Position numbers and translations under genes: made by a program
Shown here: one piece after another, positions 54,950-64,000 of the stretch
Numbering within the stretch: position 1 is the stretch's first letter
Layout of the letters: each line of letters begins with the position of its first letter
The notes under the pieces: generated by a model
The model's database searches: none
What the model saw: only the letters and a program-made list of their open reading frames with translations
What the model was told of the DNA's origin: nothing
Origin: Hemileia vastatrix
Taxonomy: Eukaryota; Basidiomycota; Pucciniomycetes; Pucciniales; Zaghouaniaceae
Assembly (NCBI GenBank): GCA_030280995.1
Contig: JASXTE010000008.1
Coordinates: forward strand, 925,001-989,000
Direction of reading: 5' to 3'
DNA: 64,000 nt

Positions 54950-55308
54950 TGCGTGGCTGTATGAGGATGACAAAGAAAGCATGACAACTAATCCACTAAA
55001 GAATAACATTCAAGTTAACCTGCTAACAGATGCTTCAAACTTCTCAATGTCGACTGTACTTCAACAATTAACTCAGATCTCGATACCGCACGAGAGCTGG
55101 TGTTGATACCTGCTCGCCGCCTCATTGTTCATCGTTACACACAGTCGTCTTTTCTCAAAAAAAAGAAAGAAAAAAAAAATTACTGTGTTAAAACTGAATC
55201 AAATCAAAGATAATCAGGTGGTGCCCACATTTTTTTTTTCAGGTGATATATATATATATATTCCCCTTTAATTGGGTTGTTTTTATATATAATTTATGTA
55301 CGTGGGTA

Positions 55309-55354
<46 letters not shown>

Positions 55355-55880
55355 TAAAAAATACAAACAAAAGGAAAACCAGAGGGAAATGAAAAAAACA
55401 TCAACCTATCTCCCTGATAGCAAGTTACATGTTGTATACCCACTACCCAACACATGGATATAGTATTCAAAAGAAAAGAAATCATTTCGAAGAAATCAAG
55501 AAAAAGGAAAATTAAAATTAAATATTCAACTATTATGTTTTTTTAATACCTAATCATAGCCATTTCCTCTTTCTTCAATCCTCTTGTCCGTTACTCCCAC
55601 CTCTTGACCCCTGGAAAAAAAAAAACATCTCTCACTTGAAAAAACAAAGTAAAACAATTAAACCTACGCACTAGCGAACCAACAACATTGATAATGAAAA
55701 AATAAAAATAAAAAATAAAATGCTAAAAATGAACTATATGATATGTAATAGCGATCCCTTTCAAGAAAAAGAATTCAGCAACCCACACTAATACCAACTA
55801 CCACAATAATATAGCAGATTTTTTTTTTTCAACTAGCAAAAACAAGACCTGCCATTGACACTTGTTTATTAACTCTCGTG
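54948..55880. other. Region without a recognisable gene
   Basis: A short frame (TDASNFSMSTVLQQ, about 55018-55060) resembles the RNase H start of a Ty3 pol and may be a tiny relic. Otherwise microsatellites and A/T-rich DNA, downstream of the lipase-like gene. Confidence 0.4.
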
Positions 55881-55881
55881 A

Positions 55882-58833
55882 CTAGTTCAATCCCTTCATT
55901 CTAAATATATGCCCGCCAAACCAAAAAGAAAAAGAAAACAGTATTAGTTTTTTATGCTCCCGAAGAATCAAATTTACAAATACAAAAAGAAAAAGAAAGG
56001 AAAAGAAGAAGAGAAGACAGCCAACCAAATCCAATCTACCAGCTAAAGCACTAGGCGGTGGTTTTTCCCTCTCCACCAATTCCTCAACCAACTTCTTAAC
56101 ATCGCCATCCACAACTTTATCCTTAATACTACCTTTTTTCTTAACATCGATAGATTTACCAATAACGATTTGTTGTTGACCAATTTTAAATCGATTAATA
56201 GCTTCATCAGGAAAAATACCCAGTTTTTCTTTATCGATTCTCAAACATTCCAAATCTTCTACTTTTTCCAGTGGTTTAGCTATTCCATCGGTACCTATTC
56301 TTTCTCGAATCATCATGTTATCAAAAAATGGTCTCTATAAATATAATCCCAACAATAACATCATAAGAATTTCAAGCAACTTTTCAAAATATAGCCAATC
56401 AAGCAAATACACACTCTTAAAGGACTTTTAATCGAATAATGCCCATCAAAAGGTTCTGCATTATTCTCCTTATTTAATTTATCCAAAATTTGATTATAAT
56501 CCAACGATCCATTTTGAGAGTTTTCACCAGTAGATGAGGCAGCAGTAAGGAAAAATTTTGAAAAGTTGGCCATACTTCGAAAGCAATATTTAGCTGGCTT
56601 AGTCCATGAAAGCTAAATGGCAAATGCTCCCCCATTAACACAATGCAAGAAGATTTTTAACAGGTCTATAAATTAACTCTATTCTTACCAAGTGAAACAT
56701 ATGACAAGTAGATTCTAATTATAAGAAATGACCAAAATATAAGTATATGATCAAAATCAGCATAGTTATGTCAACCCTTACCAAAAACTTGAAAATGAAC
56801 GTAAGTAGGAGGATAATCTTTAGGGACTGGCTCAAACAATTGATTCCTTTTTTGAAGTCTTTCAGGCAAAGGAAACTGTTCAGAAGGAGAAGCAGCTTTA
56901 TGAGCCATGTAAGTAACTTCATCCCTTAAGCATTCCTATATAAAAGAAGATAAAACACATTAGCCAATCACAAGCACCTGAGATTACAGAAATTATTAAT
57001 CAAAGAACTCAACACTATCACTGGCAATCTACAGCGTTTATATTTGATGAATGTGAGGTGCAGAAGGGTGCACAAAAGGAACCTGGTTAGCATCTTCGTT
57101 TGGATAAAATGTGAACGAATCATTTACTTACCACCAATAATGGACAAAGTCCACCTAAGCTGTTATGATAAAGTGGACTGATTAAAGGATGGTTCAACTT
57201 AATTTACACATTTTCATTGTAGAAAACCCACGCCTTAGAGTAAGTGAATCCGATCTTTATGCACTAACAAAGAAAAAAAAATGCTGACCTGTGAATTAGT
57301 GGCATACATTTGTACTTGTTGTGAGATAGGTTGATCAACAAAAAGATTCTCAATTGAGCCACTTTGAGAAGTACTGCTAGATTGTTGTGGATCAGAAGGA
57401 AGTGATTCAGATTCTCTTGCAGAAGATATCACGTCATTTGAAGGTAATTGAGTTGCTTCAGCTGGGGAAGAAGAAGATGGTGCGAAATGACTAGAAGGAA
57501 TTTGACGAGACGCATGGGGAATAGAGGGACTAGTACATGGTATTGAAGTGGTAGCAAGGTTGGCAGAACTTAATCTACGACTATTGGGTAAATTAGATTT
57601 AGCTGGATAAGATCTAATGGCTAGGATGTTTCAAGAGGAAAGGAACTTTAGAACAGTTGTAAAACACATGAAAAATGAATATATACATAAGTCTGAGGAA
57701 GGATCGTCCGATGAGACATTAGATAGTGGTGGCCAAACTTGACTAGGACGATAAACGAAACCATAAGAAGCTTTATAGGGTCAAAAGATGAAAATACGCG
57801 AAAAAGGAAATAAAAAAAAAAGAGGCATTTAATGATAGAAAACAAAGTTAGACGGGTTAAGTGATTGAACAATCGGAAGAAAAAGGGATGGGGGGGGGGG
57901 GGGGGGGGGGGAAACATACGAAATATATCTGTATTCTGGTTTTCTATGATGCTAGGAAAGCTATGCGTCAAGTCAACCCAAGGAGATATCAAAATACCTA
58001 TAAAGCAAATAAGATAACACCAAAAGCACGGTGATGTTAGCATTTGATTAGGAAACAAGGTTCAATGACTAGTATTCTGAGGTGATTGTTCTGAAAGAGG
58101 GAGTCAGAGGAAAATAACACTCAACCTGCAGCAGGAAGGGGTTTTTGCATATCCCTTAGAAAACAAAGCAAGCTTAACGCCAGGTTACCACCCGCAGAAT
58201 CGCCACCAATAATGATTTGGTTAGGAGGAATATTACATTCTTCGACGAGATAAAGCCAACCAGCAATCACATCATGAAGAGCACATGGAAAAGGGTATTG
58301 AGGAGACAGACGATAAGAGATAGCAAAAGCTCTAGATTTAGACTTTCTTGCCATTCTTCCGATTTGATACCTATGAGTGTCGATAGAGCCAAAGAAGAAA
58401 CCGCCCCCATGTATATAATATAAGGTTGGAGGAGGAGGAGACGATTGTTGAGGAGAACCATCCCAAATTGACTTGTCAGAGATCCATTCGGCGTGTAAAA
58501 GACCCTTGGGATGAGCAGACCATTGCCACCATAATTTACCACCCACCAAAGAAGGAATTTGATAAGGAGAGTCAATGAGAAGACGTGCAGCTTTCACACG
58601 AGTTTCATGAGGAATTTTAACTGAAAAAAAAAAAAAAGAAAGCAAAACACAGATATCAGTTGAGAATTCCTAGAGTGAAAGAGAGAGAAGTAGATGCCTT
58701 GAATTCGCTTGATCCATGGGGGAGAAGGAACAGAAAGTTGACCCAATTCTTGCAAGCTGATTTTAATGGAAAATCCATATATATTTGGGATGAGCCATGC
58801 AGTGAAGATGGCCAACAAGTGAAGCAGACTCAC
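55882..58833 (-). CDS. Hormone-sensitive-lipase-like alpha/beta hydrolase, ten exons
   Basis: Proposed exons: 58833-58698, 58620-58126, 57997-57920, 57602-57289, 57197-57132, 57028-57014, 56935-56782, 56714-56689, 56612-56415 and 56334-55882. All phases agree, giving 644 codons. The HSL family hydrolyses acyl or acetyl esters. Visible hallmarks are the oxyanion motif HGGGFFFGS, nucleophile GDSAGGNL (exon 2), SPWVDLTHSFPS (exon 3), acid box ECLRDE (exon 7) and catalytic His in TCHMF (26-bp exon 8). Exon 6 is 15 bp. Intron 1 uses a GC donor. Exon 4 is a Ser/Pro-rich linker. Exon 10 ends with a hydrophobic stretch that could be a membrane anchor or an unrecognised intron. No ATG opens exon 1 (the frame starts at GTG), so an upstream exon is probably missing. 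The only likely host gene here. Confidence 0.8.
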
Positions 58834-58845
58834 TTTTCAATCTGA

Positions 58846-59887
58846 TGATGTGTGGATTGCTGGACGAGGTTCTGTTGGTGTCTCCATCAGATTTTCTCCA
58901 TCCTCATACTTCTTCCACACTCATAAAAACACAACATGCCACTCACTTTGACGACTGACCACCCCAAATCGTATCCAAGTGCTCGTCTGGCCTGTCTACA
59001 GGTCGCTTACACAACATTCAGTCTCTTGATTCATAACTTTGTCGTTACAAACTAATAATGAGCCTTACCCTGGCTTGTACGCGTCTCTGGCTTCGTCTCG
59101 CGCGCTCAGCCGGCCTTTCAACGTCACTAGTATCGTCTTCAGGCTGCCTCCCATCACATGCGGCAGTCCAAACGGAAGACTGGCCATTTCTCTTGAGAGT
59201 CAAAGTAGTAGAGTGTTGTTGCACACTATATGTCCTATGTCCTACTCCAGACAATGATATCTATATCTTCTTAACTGTGAATCGTTGATTGTAACGGTGA
59301 CGGGTAATGAACAACAATAACAATACAGGATATTGAACCCACTGTCTTCAATCCACGTTACTTTATCTTTATATATAGTCTTTTCAAGCTGATCTACACC
59401 CTTGATGGCTTTTGGTTGACCACCCTACCCCCTCTCTGTCATTTTTAGTAGTTCAGTTCATTTTCACACCATTTAATTATCTTACTCCTTTCAACCCTCA
59501 ACTCGGGTTTGGTTTATCCGTCTTTGTATTCCCTGCATGGGCTCGCTCTCTTCACTTGCGGTTTCTCACATCGCCCGGACTCTTTAACTCGCCATCCACT
59601 TTTTACTCTCTCTTCTCTTCCTCTATCTAATCTTATTCATCTCCCTCACCTCTTCTTCGTTTAGCCCTCCGAGAGCTTATAATTTGTATTTACGTTGGTG
59701 TTTCTAAAACCTTTGTAGCCTTTATACTTTTATTTTTTGCTCCTTTACCTCACGTGTTCAAAGTGCTCTCGGCACCGGACGGGCATCAATTGTTCCAGAA
59801 CTCAGAATTTAAGTAAACTTAGAGCATGGCATTCATATCTATTGTAGATCCCTTGTATATTATGCTAATATACACCTATAACTAGTT
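58846..59887. other. Less A/T-rich stretch without a recognised gene
   Basis: About 59000-59260 is GC-richer than its surroundings and has short frames on both strands, none convincing. It lies upstream of the lipase-like gene and could hold its promoter or a missing first exon. 59400-59830 is C/T-rich with no open frame of note. Confidence 0.4.
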
Positions 59888-60031
59888 TCGAAAAGCTGAT
59901 GGTGGTCTTACAGGAAAACCTGAAAAGCTTTCGGGCTTCTCCTCTCCGATCCCCCCCCCCGGCCAATAACATGAGTTCAGGTCACTTTTGACAGGGAAGT
60001 AAGTGGCATGAAAACCGCAAGCTTTTTCGAG
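59888..60031. repeat. Diverged MITE-like repeat
   Basis: It shares GGTGGTCTTA, ATCCCC, CATGAGTT and CCGCAAGCTTT with the two better-preserved copies at 60175 and 60931. Ends are imperfect inverted repeats (TTTCGAAAAGCT and AGCTTTTTCGA). Contains a C10 run. Confidence 0.55.
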
Positions 60032-60174
60032 TTTATCAATATCTCCCATTCCATACCAAATTCATGATCTTATAAGTTGAAAACGGTTAATGCAGCTTTT
60101 CAAATTTTCTTCTGACCTTCACAGCAAAGTCTAACTAGTTGAAGGATTGTTTTATTTTCGTTCCGAAAATTAAA

Positions 60175-60309
60175 TACAGTTAATCCTGGAGAGCTTGGTG
60201 TGGTCTTATATCCCTTCCCCTGCCGAAATCATGAGTTAAGGTCAGCTGACCTATGCTTTTAAGGGGAATGAGAGACAAGACAGCCGCAAGCTTTCCAGGA
60301 TTAGCTGTA
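60175..60309. mobile_element. MITE-like element, copy 1 (135 bp)
   Basis: Inverted ends TACAGTTAATCCTGGAGAGC and GCTTTCCAGGATTAGCTGTA, so the unit is CAGT...CTG flanked by TA. A CAG-type end and TA target fit Tc1/mariner-related MITEs. No coding capacity. Confidence 0.75.
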
Positions 60310-60552
60310 TCTGCTTTTCATTTTTTTTTAAAAAAAAAATGTGTATTCAAACTCAGAGGAAGTGAGGATAATCAAGGGTCGAGATACCTGATAATCACAT
60401 GTACAATGTCAAAAAAGAAAAGGAAAGAAAAAAAAAACTAAAAGGAAATCTGAATTGACACTCAATGGGTCAATACTAATCTATCATCTCTTACTCATGT
60501 ACTTAGAGTGGTCTACCATTTACAAGGTCATACAGCCAGATCCGAAAATATT

Positions 60553-60607
60553 GAGACAAAAAATGAAAATTTACGAAACTTTATTGACACCCCAAAAGTT
60601 GAGCTGC

Positions 60608-60649
<42 letters not shown>

Positions 60650-60850
60650 ACATCTTCAATTCATTTTATGGCAAGTGCGTTGATTTTTCTGTTGTTTCGC
60701 TCCTCTTCATCATCATCTGAGTTGAAGAAATAGTCAAATAGATTGCCACAAAATGTATTGAAGATGTCAAAGAAAAAATTGAAGCTCAAGTATTGGGCTG
60801 TCAATAAATTTACGAAAAACTTTTATTTTTGTCTCAATTTCTCAAATAGC
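60553..60850. repeat. Foldback element 1
   Basis: Left arm (60553-60690) and right arm (60740-60850) are inverse copies sharing GACATCTTCAAT, TTGTGGCAA, AAGTTGAGCT and GAGACAAAAA blocks. A T-run of about 40 interrupts the left arm. No coding sequence. Confidence 0.7.
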
Positions 60851-60930
60851 TGTCTATATAGCAGGGTAAATTGTTTATTTTTGGGACAAACACAAAGCAA
60901 AGCCTTTCTCAACTTTAGCTCAATGGCATT

Positions 60931-61069
60931 TACAGCTAATTCTGGAAGGCTTGCGGTGGTCTTACATGCCATCCCCTACCAAAATCATGAATCTAGGCCA
61001 GTTGATCTATGTGTCATTGGCAGAGAATTAGAAGCAAGAGAACCACAAGCTTGGCTAAGATTAGCTGTA
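60931..61069. mobile_element. MITE-like element, copy 2 (139 bp)
   Basis: Inverted ends TACAGCTAATTCTGG and CTAAGATTAGCTGTA; the interior matches copy 1 (GGTGGTCTTA, AAATCATGA). Flanked by TA. Confidence 0.75.
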
Positions 61070-61110
61070 ATTGTGTACCTAGCTAAATTGTAGGGTGAAA
61101 GTTGAAAGGA

Positions 61111-61160
<50 letters not shown>

Positions 61161-61197
61161 CCGCACTAACTTTTTTCCAGTACAGTCAAACCCATAA

Positions 61198-61273
61198 AAA
61201 AACATTGAGACAAAAATGTAAATTGTCGAACATTGATTGATACATATACATATAGCCCTAAAGTTGAGCTGCA

Positions 61274-61324
<51 letters not shown>

Positions 61325-61890
61325 TTTTTGACATCTTCAACTCATTTTGTGGCAATCGGGTTGATATGTCTGTTGTTTTGAGTTGAGAACCATTTTATCT
61401 CGTGCTGCTAAACATCACAATATTCCCTTTCATACCTCTGTCCTTCTCTCCCTATCTCCCATCCTCCTTTTAGGTCACTGCCTTCTTAGTTAACACCAAA
61501 AGATTTCCCAATAACCTCTCACTCTTAATCTAGTTGCCGTATTTCCTTCACTTTTTCTTTTCTCTTTAATCATTGCACTGTCAACTTTCCTATACGGCCC
61601 TCCTCATCATTTGTATTTAGTCCAAGTAGCTTACTTTCCCTCATGCCCCCCTTTGCTGGGGTGAGATTCTAATTATAGAAAAAAAAATAGAATAAAATAA
61701 AATAATAAAAAGTTTGCTATTTCGCCCCTCTATTGTCACAAACATGAATTGAAGATGTCAAAAATAAAAAAAAATAAAAAAATAAAAAATAAAATAAAAT
61801 AAATAAATGAAAATTATAGATCAACTTTTTAGGCTGTCAATTAAAATTTTCAAAAAAAAAAAAAAATCATTTTTGTCTCAATTTTTTATT
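61198..61890. repeat. Foldback element 2, with a LINE fragment in its centre
   Basis: Left arm (61198-61350) and right arm (61734-61890) are inverse copies of the same family as foldback 1, with TA and T runs in the left arm. The centre is split by a plus-strand LINE 3' fragment (about 61385-61690). Confidence 0.68.
61385..61690 (+). pseudogene. LINE 3'-end fragment
   Basis: It begins in the ORF2 C-terminus (frame ILSRAAKHHNIPFHTS, similar to LLKAAQKHNICFTTS at 54008-54656) and ends with GGGGTGAGATTCTAAT and an A-rich tail. Strongly 5'-truncated. Confidence 0.75.
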
Positions 61891-61899
61891 ATTATTTAC

Positions 61900-64000
61900 A
61901 ATCTCACTCAACAAGGAGCATAAAGGCATATAAAGAAAACTAGGAGTAGGTACATATAAGGCAGGATAAAGTGAAGGAAAATGAGTGCACTAAATAATGA
62001 GGCAAAGGTTAAGTAGGAGAGGGTAGGGGAAGGTTGTTAGGAAATCTATTAGTAGAGATGAGAAATTTGGCAACGTCTTTGGTGATGGGAGAAGGAGAAA
62101 GCAGGTCAGATGTATAGAAAGAAATTTTATGGCATTTGGCAGCCTCACAAAGGAGCTTGCATGCTTCAAAGTGGGCAGGACAAATGAGAAGAACATGTTC
62201 ATGGGTGCCATGGGAGTTAAACTGGAGACTCAGAGGCCTTAAAGCAATACCAGTAATGTTTTAGGGGGGAGTCACCCAAGCAACATTGCTCAAAGGCAGT
62301 GGCATAAGATTGCAGGAGCTCTGTGAGGACTTTGAAGATCAGGAAAGGGTCAAAACGGCTCCTCAACTTCCTGAGCACACTTTGAGAGGGGTGTGAGAGG
62401 AGGAGGGGTTTTGAGCAAAGTTTGATATGTGATTTAAGTGAGGAGGAGGAGGGGGGAGGGGAAGAAAATGAAAGTAAGGACTCAGCTGTCAGGGTCATGG
62501 GGTGAGATGAGTTTGCCAGCTTATCCACCGATTCATCACCCAGGATACCTGAGTGGCCAGGACACCAATGGATAATAAGTGATTGGTGTGGGTTGTCTTT
62601 CAAGATTTGATTAGCTGTGCACAAAATTGCATAGAGCATGGAAGCATTGGAAGTGCTTAAGACTGGGCTTGATAAAACCTTGATGACTGATTGGTTATCA
62701 GTGAGGAGGGTGAGTGAGGGGTATAGAGAGTGGAAAGGGTTTTTTGAGAAAAAGCCTAAGGCCTAGGAGGATTCCACACAGCTCTGTTTCAAAAAAACAG
62801 AGTAGTTTTGAGGGTCCCCTAGTCTGGCCACAAATGGAAGGTGTTGACCTGGGTCAAAAGCAGCAGCATAGGAGCCTGAATGTGATTTAGAGCTGTCAGT
62901 GTATATGAAGTAAGAGTGTAGTGATGGGGAAGAAACAAGGGAAGCAATATCCTTGCACGCTTCCTCCTTGGATTTCCCTATGAAGGTTGAGAACATAGGG
63001 GGGGCCCAGGGAGGAAGGAGTGGAGGATGCCAACTATCTACTACATTGAGGGGAAGAGATTATGGGAAGGGTTGAGACTTAGCTAAGGTATGTAGTTGGT
63101 GAAGATGTGTTTTAGGGGCAGAAAGGGAGATGAGGGATCTGGCTAGGCGCAACATAAGATTGGTGAGAGGAATGGTGAGCAATCTGGCCCAGGCCTTGTT
63201 GACAGCAAGGTCAAGGCATGATTTTCAGGTGAGTGACTGTAAATCATGAGGTAGGAGAGTAACTGGGGTGGAGCAGAAACATCCTAGAACTCTTCTGTAG
63301 GCTTTATTGTCAGCTACTTGAAGAAGTCTTGTGGTGTAGGATGCTTTCATGGGGTTGTGCCAGACAATGGCAGCATAGTCCATTCTAGAGTGGATGAGGG
63401 AAGAGGTGAGTAATTTATATTGCCTGAGTGGGATACCCCAACCAGAAGATGCAAGTCTATGGATAGAGGCAGCCACTTGAAGGCCTGTAGAAATGAGTTT
63501 GTTCAAATTATGAAGAAATGAGAGAGATGGGTCAATAAGAACTCCCAGCCACTTTAAAAAGAGGAGAGCTTGCAAGTGATCACCATTAAAGGGGAGGGAT
63601 GGGGGATGTAACAAATTTAGTTTTTGCTTGGTGAGGAGTAGCCACTTGGTCTTTGAGAAGTTAAAAACTGCTGCATGTCTGAAGCCCCATGCCAAAGCTT
63701 CTGAACCAAGTGAGGATAATGATTGCACCACCTCTTCTGGATCCTTGTTAGCAGAAAGATATACTACATCATTGGTATATCCTAGTTCTAAAGAGGAACT
63801 AGAGAGAGATGGAAGGGAAAGTAGGTTAGCGTTGTACAGGATATATAGGATTGACAAGAGGGGAGATCCCTGTGGGAGGCCCTTTGGGAAGAAACACTGT
63901 GGAGACTTGTAAGAGGAGAAGGAAATACTAGTTTTCCTTCCAACTAGAGAGTTTATTATCAGTGAGGTTAAGTTGCAAGGAAAAGGGAGAGAATGAAGGG
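61900..64000 (-). pseudogene. LINE ORF2 relic: RT, RNase H, C-terminus (5' end outside window)
   Basis: RT motif FFPKGLPQGSPLLSILY lies near 63870; the catalytic YADD position reads YTND. RNase H has YTDSSKSHSGSYAAAF, LLTDNQSVIKVL and HWCPGHSGILGDESVDKLA (about 62500-62960). The C-terminus with a broken zinc motif runs to about 61990, followed by a GTGAGATTGTAA 3' end on the minus strand. Stops near 63222, 62763 and 62215 and frame changes make it a pseudogene. RT followed by a cellular-type RNase H is typical of fungal Tad-like or I-like LINEs. The element enters the window from the right. Confidence 0.87.

Noticed and set aside
54779..55106. Frames across the T-run and GT microsatellite
   Set aside because: Low-complexity translation; only a roughly 14-residue RNase H-like string stands out, too short to call.
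59039..59288. Open frames on both strands in the GC-richer stretch upstream of the lipase-like gene
   Set aside because: Short, mutually overlapping, no motif, and no start context or splice pattern that joins them to exon 1.

Overview
This is a eukaryotic, AT-rich, transposon-dominated window. It most likely comes from a basidiomycete fungus with an inflated genome. A rust fungus (Pucciniales) fits best, but that is an inference. The support is short GT-AG introns of about 60-130 bp, fungal-type Ty3, Ty1/copia and LINE elements nested in one another, and one host-like lipase gene with many small introns. No prokaryotic gene, rRNA, tRNA or CRISPR array was seen.

Left half. Bases 1-12576 hold copy A of a large Ty3-type LTR retrotransposon on the minus strand; its 3' end runs off the window. 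Copy A sits inside an older, diverged relative (copy C, plus strand, 12577-18888), of which only pol, the 3' non-coding part and the 3' LTR remain here. Next comes a separate, decayed chromodomain-bearing Ty3 element (D, about 19479-25498). Its 3' LTR begins a cluster of TGTCAGCC-type LTR copies and inverted copies (25499-29070).

Middle. Copy B (29071-42090, plus strand) is a complete 13.0-kb member of the A family with two LTRs, a tRNA-Lys-type primer site, a polypurine tract and a 4-bp target duplication (ACGG). It split one of the TGTCAGCC LTRs, whose tail resumes at 42095. In B, gag is nearly intact but protease and pol carry stops and frameshifts. The roughly 4-kb stretch between pol and the 3' LTR holds two antisense genes with zinc-cluster-like cysteine motifs. 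The larger is spliced and still fully open. The same stretch holds a series of repeated hairpins with compensatory base changes that also occur in A and C.

Right half. Bases 42270-49300 are mostly repeats: an LTR-associated tandem repeat, an array of 36-bp palindromes at 45.2-45.7 kb, a 238-bp CA microsatellite, and a foldback repeat. A dead Ty1/copia element lies on the minus strand at 49390-53569. A 5'-truncated LINE with a perfect 15-bp target duplication is at 54008-54656. A ten-exon hormone-sensitive-lipase-like hydrolase gene is on the minus strand at 55882-58833. It has 15-bp and 26-bp microexons, and its catalytic Ser, Asp and His all survive once these are included. It is the only convincing host gene. 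Short TA-flanked MITEs, two foldbacks (one with a LINE fragment in its centre) and a larger minus-strand LINE running off the right edge complete the window.

The least expected content is the 3' accessory region of the A/B/C family, with its antisense zinc-cluster genes and covarying hairpins. Second is the palindrome array at 45.2 kb.
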